A program made the position numbers and the translations under genes. A stretch of DNA of 64,000 nt from Chloroflexi bacterium 44-23 (lineage in GTDB: Bacteria; Chloroflexota; Anaerolineae; Anaerolineales; Anaerolineaceae): the NCBI GenBank assembly GCA_001899005.1, contig MKUW01000015.1:124001-188000 (forward strand), in the 5' to 3' direction. The notes beneath the pieces were generated by a model that ran no database searches, had not been told where the DNA came from, and saw only the letters and a list, made by a program, of their open reading frames with translations. Position 1 is the stretch's first letter; every line of letters starts with the position of its first letter. Shown in pieces: positions 20,269 through 28,134 of the stretch.

Positions 20269-20922
20269 TTACTCATTCGGGAAAATCGGCAACGGTTCTC
20301 CCAAGGCAGGTAATGGTCTGGTAAACCAGGCATCCCATACGGCAGCACTTGTAGCCAGAATTTCGCGGAAAACCCATAGGCGATAGGAGCGTGGAGAATA
20401 ATTACGCAAATCGGAATTTACACCTATAACTTGAATTTGCATTTGACCACACAAAAATAGTGCTCGTGGCAGGTGGTATTTCTGTGTCACCAGAATGGCT
20501 ATATCGACTTTAAAAATATGTTTGGCACGGTAGCAGGTATCATAAGTACGCCTGCCCGCATAATCAAGCACCAACGCGTCCGCCGGGGCACCCAGCTCTA
20601 AGGCATAGGCTTGCATTGCACCAGGTTCATTGTATTCAATGAAACGGTTATCTCCGCTCAGCAAAAGTTTCTCAACTTTATTTTCTTTTAAGAGCTGGAC
20701 TGCCGTTGCAACCCGGTCGCGCAAAATAGGCGAAGGACTTCCGTCACGACTCAATCCTGCACCAAATACGATGGCTACCCTGGCTGGCTCTACTTTTTCG
20801 ACCGTTGTAATTTTGTTTGAGAAAATAAGCCGAAAAATAAACCAAATTAGAGGGGGAATTACAACTCCAATGAGTAATAAAGCCAGAATAGTTTTATAGA
20901 AGAAATTCCAAAAACTTCTCAA
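20269..20922 (-). CDS. SanA/YdcF-family (DUF218) membrane-anchored protein
   Basis: 217 residues with one N-terminal membrane helix (~8-32). A Rossmann-like DUF218 domain follows: VAIVFGAGL, PSPILRDRV, KLLLSGDNR, then a YDTCYRAKHI helix and LVTQKYHLPRA. This matches the SanA group, which in enterobacteria affects envelope permeability to vancomycin; the biochemical activity is unknown. The start is TTG, with AAAGG 8 bases upstream; no ATG is suitably placed. It probably belongs to the same minus-strand transcript as its neighbours, with 9- and 12-base gaps. Confidence 0.85.
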   Translation of the reverse strand: MRSFWNFFYKTILALLLIGVVIPPLIWFIFRLIFSNKITTVEKVEPARVAIVFGAGLSRDGSPSPILRDRVATAVQLLKENKVEKLLLSGDNRFIEYNEPGAMQAYALELGAPADALVLDYAGRRTYDTCYRAKHIFKVDIAILVTQKYHLPRALFLCGQMQIQVIGVNSDLRNYSPRSYRLWVFREILATSAAVWDAWFTRPLPALGEPLPIFPNE

Positions 20923-20934
20923 TTTGCTCGCCTT

Positions 20935-22002
20935 TTAATAGCCCAAATGTTGGTATGGTACGACGTTAGCTGCACGGACAAGGTCGCTCAACAGAGCAAA
21001 ATAATCATTATCAATAGGTATCATCCCCTGGAAATCATAGTCCAATGCCTGGGTTAATATCTCGTTGCCATCTTCTGATTTGGATAATTTCAACATGGCA
21101 GCAGCAACTTTTTCCACAATATCTGGCGATAATTTCGTTGAAGCATGAAAGGAAAGGCTCGGAATAATCGGATCAGAACGCCAGATGATAATTATCTGCT
21201 CCAAAGCATCGGGAAGATCATTGATCACCGCCGATGATGTGCGCGGATCGCCGGAATAGGCAAAAACAGCAGCAAAATCGCAAATACCCTTAATATATAA
21301 TGCTCGCACTGAGGATGAGTGACTTTGGGTATAAGCCGGTGGCAAAATCTGAATGCCATTGCGAGCTAACAAACCAAAAGGAGTGATCGTTCCAGAAAGT
21401 GATGAAGGTTCCGTCCAACACGGTCTTTTTCCTTCAAATTGCTGCAGGGCGAATTCCTCTGTAGTTGTATTTCGGTTGGTTCCCGTATCGAAGTATTGAA
21501 TGAACCCCGATGATTTATTGGCTAAGAATTGAGTGCCATATTTATATAATCCAAAATGGTTGCTGACAAATAATGGGCTGACAAGATCCCGCTGGTAGGC
21601 AGCCAAATAGGTGAGCGGTTGTAACCAAATAAAATCAACCTCACCTTTGCGGAGTTTTTCAAAGGCTGACTTTGGATCATCATAGACTTCATAAACCAGT
21701 GAGTAACCCGTTTCATTTTCAATGAAATCAACCATACTTTGGCCTGAATCCTGGGCTACCGTTGGATTTGAGGTTAGGATATGGGCAATCACCAATGGAT
21801 TATCCGAAGAACCGGGTGGAATACTGGTTTCCTTTGGAACATATATTTTGGTTTCAGTGGGAGGTATGGCAGTTGCAGTGGGTGTGACTGGTATCGGTTG
21901 GTTTGTACAACCAGTTAGTAAGAAGAAAAACAAACAAGCAGCACCAAGCAAGAGTGAGTGAAATAATAGGTGGATACTTGATCTTCCCAAAGATCTTGGC
22001 AT
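20935..22002 (-). CDS. PhnD-like solute-binding lipoprotein
   Basis: About 355 residues from the preferred ATG at 22002. An earlier in-frame ATG at 22071 would add 23 residues ahead of the signal peptide and has no ribosome site. The N-terminus has an Arg-Ser-rich head, a hydrophobic stretch and the lipobox LTGC, then a Pro/Thr linker. The mature part follows the phosphonate/phosphite-type binding-protein pattern: LVIAHILTS, a FEKLRKGEVDFIWLQPLTYL segment, and later strands. No permease or ATPase gene is next to it, so it may serve a remote transporter or act as a sensor ligand-binding protein. Ligand unknown. Confidence 0.75.
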   Translation of the reverse strand: MPRSLGRSSIHLLFHSLLLGAACLFFFLLTGCTNQPIPVTPTATAIPPTETKIYVPKETSIPPGSSDNPLVIAHILTSNPTVAQDSGQSMVDFIENETGYSLVYEVYDDPKSAFEKLRKGEVDFIWLQPLTYLAAYQRDLVSPLFVSNHFGLYKYGTQFLANKSSGFIQYFDTGTNRNTTTEEFALQQFEGKRPCWTEPSSLSGTITPFGLLARNGIQILPPAYTQSHSSSVRALYIKGICDFAAVFAYSGDPRTSSAVINDLPDALEQIIIIWRSDPIIPSLSFHASTKLSPDIVEKVAAAMLKLSKSEDGNEILTQALDYDFQGMIPIDNDYFALLSDLVRAANVVPYQHLGY

Positions 22003-22819
22003 AAATTCAAAATACCTTTCCGGTATAGGATTTCCAAATCCAATTCCTTCAATAAATTCAATTTGATCCATAAACAGGTGACCGATGGAAAAATCGAATG
22101 GAAAATTAAAAGAAGGTTGCCTCTATTATAAATGATGCTTCATAAATAAGAAGGCTTCGAAGTCGGGATAGGATTAAATAATGAATGCAAGGGTTATACT
22201 AACATTGGTTGTTCCTGAAGATTTTGAGTAATGTTAATTTCAAATGAGCAAGATCTTCCATGAAGTTAGCATCAATAAATTCTTAAGAGAATGGGCACTT
22301 TCATATTAACAATAATCCGGCATTAATGATGATTCTGCCCAAAAGTGTGAAAAATAATAATTGAGTACAGGAAATCAGGTAAAGGAAAAAATTCTTAATT
22401 GATTGGTATTAGAGGTATTTACCAATTTTTTGTAGCAGTAATAAATGAAGATGACGGGGTAGTTAATAGAATCCTACAAAAGAAAGGATTCAGGTTTTAA
22501 ATTGATATCAGGGTTTTTTTCTCTAAATATATCGGTCAATATGATCTATTTTTTCAGGAGTGCGATTTCAGATGTTAGAAAGCTGTTACTGAATTCTAAT
22601 CTCTCACTTAAAAATCTAAGAGGTTTGCCTATTCTGGATAATGAAATCAATACTTTATTCACCCATGAGAAGGAAAAACGTGATTTTGCAGTGATTTTTC
22701 AAATGCGTTCATTATGGATGTGTAAATTGGTTAACTAACTTTAAAAGGAGGTGATTGCTTTTCTCAAATAATCTACTAAGATGAAAGTAAGATAATTATT
22801 AAGAAATACAAATAAGTAT
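22003..22819. other. Non-coding region between divergent lipoprotein genes
   Basis: About 820 AT-rich bases between the PhnD-like gene and the sugar ABC operon. An open frame at 22502-22738 has no family resemblance, no ribosome site and poor composition. A short hairpin at 22402-22426 followed by T6 looks like a weak terminator on the plus strand. An isolated, near-perfect ribosome-binding sequence lies at 22743-22756 without a good open frame behind it. No operator could be assigned with confidence. Confidence 0.5.
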
Positions 22820-22827
22820 GGAGGAAA

Positions 22828-24153
22828 ATGATGTCTAAGAAGTAACTAACTCTCGTAAGCGTTCTACTGATTGCAGTATTTCTGTTGGCGGCCTGTAAAC
22901 CAGCAGCGACCCCAACAGCTGCACCGGTTACCCCGGCAGAACCAACCTCAGCACCGGCTGAGGCAACGACAGCTCCCACCAAAGCGCCGGAAGCTGTTCC
23001 CACAGAACCAGCCATGGAAAAAACCACAATTACAATTTGGAATCAGTGGGATGGTAAATACCTGGATGCTATTACGGCAGCGTTCAATGACTACGAAACT
23101 GCTCACCCGGGTGTGGTAATTGATCTGTCCAAACCAGAAGATGTGAAAAATGCTCTTACTGTCGCTATCCCAGCTGGTGAAGGACCTGATATTATTGGCT
23201 GGGCAAACGATGCCATTGGTGAACAAGCCCTCATCGGCAATATTGTCGCTCTGAGTGATTATGGTATTACCTCGGATTTTCTTTCGAGTACCTATGAACC
23301 AGCAGCTGTAAATGGTGTAACCTGGATGGGTTCTATCTGGGGCCTCCCGGAAACTCAGGAAGGAATTGCGTTAATTTACAACAAAGATCTCGTAACTGAC
23401 GAGTACCTGGTAAAGGACCCGCTTGATTTCGATGGTTTGTTAGCCGCTGCCATTAAATTCAAAAAGGATACTGGCAACCCATTAATTTGTAACCAGGGCT
23501 TTGGTGCAAATGATGCCTATCATATGTCTCCAATTTACTTTGGTTTTGGCGTGCCAGCCTATGTCGATGAAGAAGGTAAGGCTTATATGGATACCCCTGA
23601 AGCTATTGCAGCTGCCGAGTGGTTAAAAAAGTTATCGGCTGTCTCCTTCGCTGAAAACAGTTATGACATCTGTAATGCGGCTCTGACTGAAGGCAAAGTT
23701 GGAATGTGGTGGACAGGTCCTTGGGCCGTTGCCGGAATTGAAGAAAGTGGCGTCAATTATGGTATTTTGCCCTTTGGTCGCCCGTTTGTGGGAATCAAGA
23801 CTTTGCTTCTTACGAAAAACGCTGTTGATCGAGGCCACACAGATCTAGCCTTGGATATAATGAAATACTTTACCAGCGCTGAAGTTCAAAAGAAATTAGC
23901 CTTGGTTAACAAAACGATCCCGGCTGCAACAGCAGCTTTACAAGATCCTGAAGTTGCTTCCTTGACTGCAGTGGTTGGATTTGGGGCCGCTCTGAATCTG
24001 GGCGTACCTATGTCGCCAACGCCATTCTCATCAGCTCAATGGGATCCGGTAGGTAATGCATCAGCAGCCGTTTGGACTGGTGCGCAAGAACCTGCAGCTG
24101 CCATGGCTGATGCTCAGGCGGCAATTGAAGAAAAAGTTGCAGGAATGAAGTAA
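22828..24153 (+). CDS. Sugar ABC transporter solute-binding lipoprotein (family 1), interrupted in the signal peptide
   Basis: The frame starts at ATG 22828 with a good GGAGGA ribosome site, but codon 6 is TAA (22843-22845). Reading past it gives a complete lipoprotein signal peptide (LTLVSVLLIAVFLLAAC, lipid Cys at codon 23), then a Pro/Ala/Thr linker and a ~380-residue MalE-type binding domain (TITIWNQWDGKY at its start). The only start after the stop in frame, TTG 22885, would remove the export signal. The domain itself is intact. It is followed by two permease genes, so the expected role is capture of an oligosaccharide, likely an alpha-glucan product. Either this is a recent nonsense mutation, a sequence error, or read-through. 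Confidence 0.85.
22843..22845 (+). other. In-frame TAA within the signal-peptide coding region
   Basis: Codons from 22828 read M-M-S-K-K-stop-L-T-L-V and continue in the same frame without further interruption to 24153. One base change (for example TTA, CAA or AAA to TAA) restores an ordinary signal peptide. Confidence 0.9.
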
Positions 24154-24173
24154 GTTTACTGCCTAAGATTTTC

Positions 24174-24211
24174 TGAAGGGAAGGGTTAATCTCCTTCCCT
24201 TCAATCTTTTT
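24174..24211 (+). terminator. Intra-operon hairpin with T-run after the binding-protein gene
   Basis: Stem 24174-24184 pairs perfectly with 24193-24203 around an eight-base loop and is followed by ATCTTTTTT. It lies between the binding-protein gene and the first permease. Such partial terminators are common in sugar ABC operons, where they let the binding protein be made in excess over the permeases. Confidence 0.8.
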
Positions 24212-24235
24212 TATCGGGGCAAAAAGGAGCACACA

Positions 24236-25453
24236 ATGAGTGGATGGTTGGGGCGCCGGAAGTGGATCACAATTACCTTGTTTTTGCTTCCCACAATAAT
24301 TGCAATTCTCGTTTTCAATGTTTACCCGATTTTACTTAACACCTATATTTCTTTTACCAACCGAAATAAATTTCGTCCAAACCCGGATTGCAGTGTAACC
24401 ATGACCGGAATTTTGGATCCCCTTTGCTGGCCAAAATTTCGTGACAACGCGCCAAAAGGTTTGGGTAGCCCTTATGTCTTGCAGGATCCAATTTTTGGCA
24501 ACTATGACACTTTGATGGGCAAATTATTTAAGCCGGAAGCGCTGTTGTCCTTACTTTTCGTTGCGTTGGTATTTATCCCCATCATTGCTGCCAATTACTT
24601 TAGCAAAAAACAGGAAAGAAAGATCGATAAGAAAATTACTTCTGGAATGGTATGGATTCTCGGTCTTCTTACTGCTGTGGCATTATTTTTTGTTCTTAAT
24701 TTACCCCGGTCGATCAACGAATTGATGGCTACCGGTGACTTTTTAACTGTTGTTTTTCGCACAATCCTTTTTGTTGCGTTGCGGGTGCCAATAACTTTTG
24801 GAATTGGATTAATGCTGGCATTAATCCTCAACTCTGAGAATCTTCCGGGGAGGACATTTTTTCGAGTGGTTCTTTTTATTCCCTGGGGAGCATCCTCAGT
24901 GGCAATTTTAATGGCCTTGGTCTGGCAGTTTCTCTTTAGACAACAGGGCACCATCAATCAGGTTATTGCATTCTTCGGCGGTACGGGACCAATTTGGCTG
25001 AACAACCCGGTTCTGGCATTTGGTGTTGTTGTCCTGGCAGATATCTGGTTCTCCTATCCTTTTTTCATGGTTTCAATTCTTGGCGCATTACAATCCATTC
25101 CCAAGGAGCTCTATGAAGCTGCTGAGGTGGATGGCGCAAATTGGTGGACACGGCTTTCAAGAATCACAATGCCATTGATTCGACCAGCAGTTCTGCCGGC
25201 TGCAGTTCTCACTTCGATTACAGCATTTCAAATGTTTGGAACGGCATTTGCGATTACGAATGGTGGTCCGGTCCGCGGAGCAAGTGTTCCCGGAGCTACA
25301 GAATTTGTAATGGTGTACGCGTATAAACAAATCTTCCAACAGCAAAATTATGGGACTGCGACTGCTTTTGCGGTGTTAATTTTCATAATGCTGTTCGTAG
25401 CAACCCTCTATAGTCTGCGGGTTACCCGTATTACGAAAGGAGCATACGATTGA
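24236..25453 (+). CDS. Sugar ABC transporter permease, MalF-like
   Basis: 405 residues. A first membrane helix (~10-32) is followed by an extracytoplasmic segment (~35-95) with several Cys and Pro, then further helices. The EAA loop, which docks the ATPase, is seen as EAAEVDGANWWTRLSRITMPL near residue 300. This architecture fits the MalF/UgpA class, which pairs with a MalG-type partner to form the channel for an oligosaccharide. ATG has AGGAG 6 bases upstream. The next gene overlaps its stop codon. No ATP-binding subunit gene lies nearby, so a shared MsmK/UgpC-like ATPase elsewhere is expected. Confidence 0.93.
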   Translation: MSGWLGRRKWITITLFLLPTIIAILVFNVYPILLNTYISFTNRNKFRPNPDCSVTMTGILDPLCWPKFRDNAPKGLGSPYVLQDPIFGNYDTLMGKLFKPEALLSLLFVALVFIPIIAANYFSKKQERKIDKKITSGMVWILGLLTAVALFFVLNLPRSINELMATGDFLTVVFRTILFVALRVPITFGIGLMLALILNSENLPGRTFFRVVLFIPWGASSVAILMALVWQFLFRQQGTINQVIAFFGGTGPIWLNNPVLAFGVVVLADIWFSYPFFMVSILGALQSIPKELYEAAEVDGANWWTRLSRITMPLIRPAVLPAAVLTSITAFQMFGTAFAITNGGPVRGASVPGATEFVMVYAYKQIFQQQNYGTATAFAVLIFIMLFVATLYSLRVTRITKGAYD

Positions 25454-26295
25454 AAAATAAAACCAAACCCTGGGTGCGTGTCATGCAATATGGAATTTTG
25501 ATTATTGCAGTTGTGTTTGCTTTTTATCCGGTCTGGTTTGCTTTCCTTGCTTCCGGACGGCTGGGTGATCGGCTTTATACCTTAAATCTGGGGGGAATGT
25601 TCATACCCACCCAGTGGACATTTGAAAACTACCGTGTCATGTTGTTTGAAAGGCCATTTCTAACCTGGATGACAAATAGTCTTAAAGTAGCCTCCATCAC
25701 TACGATAGCCAGTCTTGTTGTTTGTACATCGGCAGCATTTGCACTTTCGCGATTTCGGTTTAAAGGGCGTGAATTTTTTCTGGTTTTCTTGCTGGCAATT
25801 TCAACCTTCCCAGGATTACTCTCTCTGGTGGCAATTGCGCAACTTCTAACGGCCTTGGGCTTATACGGCAAGCATTTAGGTCTTATTCTGGCTTATACCT
25901 CCGGAACCCTTGTTTTTTCAACCTGGAATCTGAAGGGTTACTTTGACACCATTCCGATTGATCTTGAAGAATCCGCCATGTTGGATGGCGCTGGTCCTGT
26001 GCAGGCCTTTTTATTAATTGCATTACCACTTGCCAAACCTGCATTAGCAGTCACAGCTATTTTGGGATTTATGGCCGGTTGGGGTGATTTTGTATTTGCT
26101 TCAGTGCTGGTACCGGCTCCGGACTCGATGAAATTTGTAGTGCCGGCTTTGTACTCACTGGCCAACTCGATGAGTGTACCATGGGGATATTTCGCCGCAG
26201 GTGCGGTCATAGTAATTATTCCTACCATCATCGTCTACCTATCCATGAATCGCTACTTTGAAGGCGGTCTCACACTAGGTGGGGTGAAAGGCTAA
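25450..26295 (+). CDS. Sugar ABC transporter permease, MalG-like
   Basis: 281 residues with six predicted membrane helices. The EAA loop reads EESAMLDGAGPVQAFLLIALPL near residue 180, as in MalG/AmyC permeases. The TTG start at 25450 overlaps the TGA of the upstream permease by three bases and has an AGGAG-type site, so translation is coupled. It completes the membrane channel for the sugar importer. A weak hairpin (GTTTTCT paired with AGAAAAC near 26312-26333) follows the gene and may attenuate transcription into the glycosidase genes. Confidence 0.93.
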   Translation: MKNKTKPWVRVMQYGILIIAVVFAFYPVWFAFLASGRLGDRLYTLNLGGMFIPTQWTFENYRVMLFERPFLTWMTNSLKVASITTIASLVVCTSAAFALSRFRFKGREFFLVFLLAISTFPGLLSLVAIAQLLTALGLYGKHLGLILAYTSGTLVFSTWNLKGYFDTIPIDLEESAMLDGAGPVQAFLLIALPLAKPALAVTAILGFMAGWGDFVFASVLVPAPDSMKFVVPALYSLANSMSVPWGYFAAGAVIVIIPTIIVYLSMNRYFEGGLTLGGVKG

Positions 26296-26419
26296 ATAAT
26301 TTCGTATTTAATGTTTTCTCAATTAAAAGAAAACTTAATCCAATGAAACGCCTTGCCAGTTTGGATTAGAAATATTCTGGTATGGATAAAATTCCAACCA
26401 TCTGCAATTCCTTCTTATC

Positions 26420-28132
26420 ATGAATTCATCGTTCAAAATTTATGTGCCATTTTCCCGAATTGTTTTGCTCGGAATGCTCGCTTTATTGATGGGATGCAAG
26501 GGTAATCCGGTATCGTCTATGCCGCAGATTGCCGAACCAACTGCTTTTGTAATCCCTTCACCTACTTCGTATGACCCGATGCCTCAGACCAGTGATGGGT
26601 TTTATTGGTGGAATAAAGTAGTATTTTACGAGATATTTGTGCGCAGTTTTGCAGATAGCAATGGAGATGGAATTGGTGATCTTAATGGAATTATCCAAAA
26701 ACTGGATTACCTCAATGATGGTAACCCTGATACAGATTCTGATTTGGGAATCAATGCCATCTGGTTAATGCCAATTTATCCAGCCTCGTCTTACCATGGC
26801 TATGATGTTATAGACTATTATGATATTAATCCTCAGTATGGAACGCTGGAAGATTTGAAGAACTTATTGTCAAAAGCCCATCAACGCGGGATACGCGTGA
26901 TAATTGATTTCGTCATCAATCATACATCCAGTAAGCATCCCTGGTTTATTGATGCAAGATCAAACCCCGCATCGCAATATCGAGCTTGGTATATCTGGTC
27001 AATCGAAAACCCGGGTTATAGCGGGCCTTGGGGAGAACGAGTCTGGCACTTTAATTATAATGGCCAGTATTATTACGGAGTGTTTACGGCAGAAATGCCG
27101 GACTTAAATTTTGTTAATGCAAAAGTCACCCAAGAAGTTTATAAAATCGCAAGGTTTTGGATTGAGGATGTTGGTGTGGATGGCTTCAGAGTGGATGGGG
27201 CGCGCCATTTGATTGAGGATGGAAAGATTCAAGCCAATAGCAGCGCTACACATAGGTGGTTTGAACAGTTTCAGTTTGGGATCAAGCAAATGAATTCTCA
27301 ATTCTTAACGATTGGCGAGGTTTGGGATAGCAACTTTGCAGCTGTCAAATATGTAAAAAATGATGCTTTCGATCTCGTTTTTGATTTTGAACTTTCCGAA
27401 TCGATTTTAGCGGGTCTAAATCGTAGCGATGCAAAAAAGATTTCGAATGCATTAGAATTTAATTTCAAATTGTACCCACAATTTCAGAAAGCTAATTTCT
27501 TAACCAATCATGACATGAATCGGGCAATGGATGCCTTATTGATGGATGTGAATAAAGCAAAATTAGCGGCAATATTACTGCTGACCTCTCCGGGGGTGCC
27601 TTTTATTTATTATGGCGAAGAAATCGGTATGGCTGGCTCAAAGCCGGATGAGAACATACGCAAACCAATGCAGTGGGATTCAAGTGTTAACAGCGGTTTT
27701 TCAAATGCCACTCCCTGGCAATCCCTAAATTCTGAGTATAAAGTAAATAATGTTGCAGAACTGAGAGTGGATCAAAATTCTTTATTCACCTTGTATCGGG
27801 AGCTAATCCAACTTCGTAATGGACATATTTCATTGCAAACGGGTGAATTCATTTTGATCGATACTAAGAATACCGGGATTATTGCTTTTTTACGAAAATC
27901 ATCTCAGGAAACAATATTGGTATTGATAAACCTAGGCAAAGAAAAAGTCCCTCTCACGCTTGATCTTTCTGTCGGGACAATGCCGCCCGAAAAATACAAT
28001 GCCTCTGTCCTACTTTCTTCTTTTCAAATGGATGATTTTGAAATGGATGCTGGTAAGAGCAATTCGTTATTTCAAGGCGAAAAGATCTTGAATCCAGAGG
28101 ATTATTTGCTGATATCGTTACAGAAAAAATAA
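26420..28132 (+). CDS. GH13 alpha-amylase/alpha-glucosidase, surface lipoprotein
   Basis: 570 residues. A signal peptide ends in a lipobox (LLMGC, Cys ~26) followed by a Pro/Ser linker, so the enzyme should be anchored outside the membrane. The GH13 barrel is complete: nucleophile Asp259 in DGFRVDGARH, acid/base Glu300 in IGEVWD and transition-state stabiliser Asp365 in TNHDMNRAMD. NHTSSKHPWF resembles oligo-1,6-glucosidase and related enzymes that act on malto- or isomalto-oligosaccharides. The C-terminal ~80 residues form the usual beta domain. There is no clear ribosome site before ATG. The next gene starts 2 bases after the stop. Predicted role: making small sugars for the adjacent importer. 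Confidence 0.93.
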   Translation: MNSSFKIYVPFSRIVLLGMLALLMGCKGNPVSSMPQIAEPTAFVIPSPTSYDPMPQTSDGFYWWNKVVFYEIFVRSFADSNGDGIGDLNGIIQKLDYLNDGNPDTDSDLGINAIWLMPIYPASSYHGYDVIDYYDINPQYGTLEDLKNLLSKAHQRGIRVIIDFVINHTSSKHPWFIDARSNPASQYRAWYIWSIENPGYSGPWGERVWHFNYNGQYYYGVFTAEMPDLNFVNAKVTQEVYKIARFWIEDVGVDGFRVDGARHLIEDGKIQANSSATHRWFEQFQFGIKQMNSQFLTIGEVWDSNFAAVKYVKNDAFDLVFDFELSESILAGLNRSDAKKISNALEFNFKLYPQFQKANFLTNHDMNRAMDALLMDVNKAKLAAILLLTSPGVPFIYYGEEIGMAGSKPDENIRKPMQWDSSVNSGFSNATPWQSLNSEYKVNNVAELRVDQNSLFTLYRELIQLRNGHISLQTGEFILIDTKNTGIIAFLRKSSQETILVLINLGKEKVPLTLDLSVGTMPPEKYNASVLLSSFQMDDFEMDAGKSNSLFQGEKILNPEDYLLISLQKK

Positions 28133-28134
28133 TC

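Noticed and set aside
22502..22738. 78-codon open frame upstream of the ABC operon
   Set aside because: No ribosome site, no family likeness and low-complexity hydrophobic start; likely chance in an AT-rich spacer.
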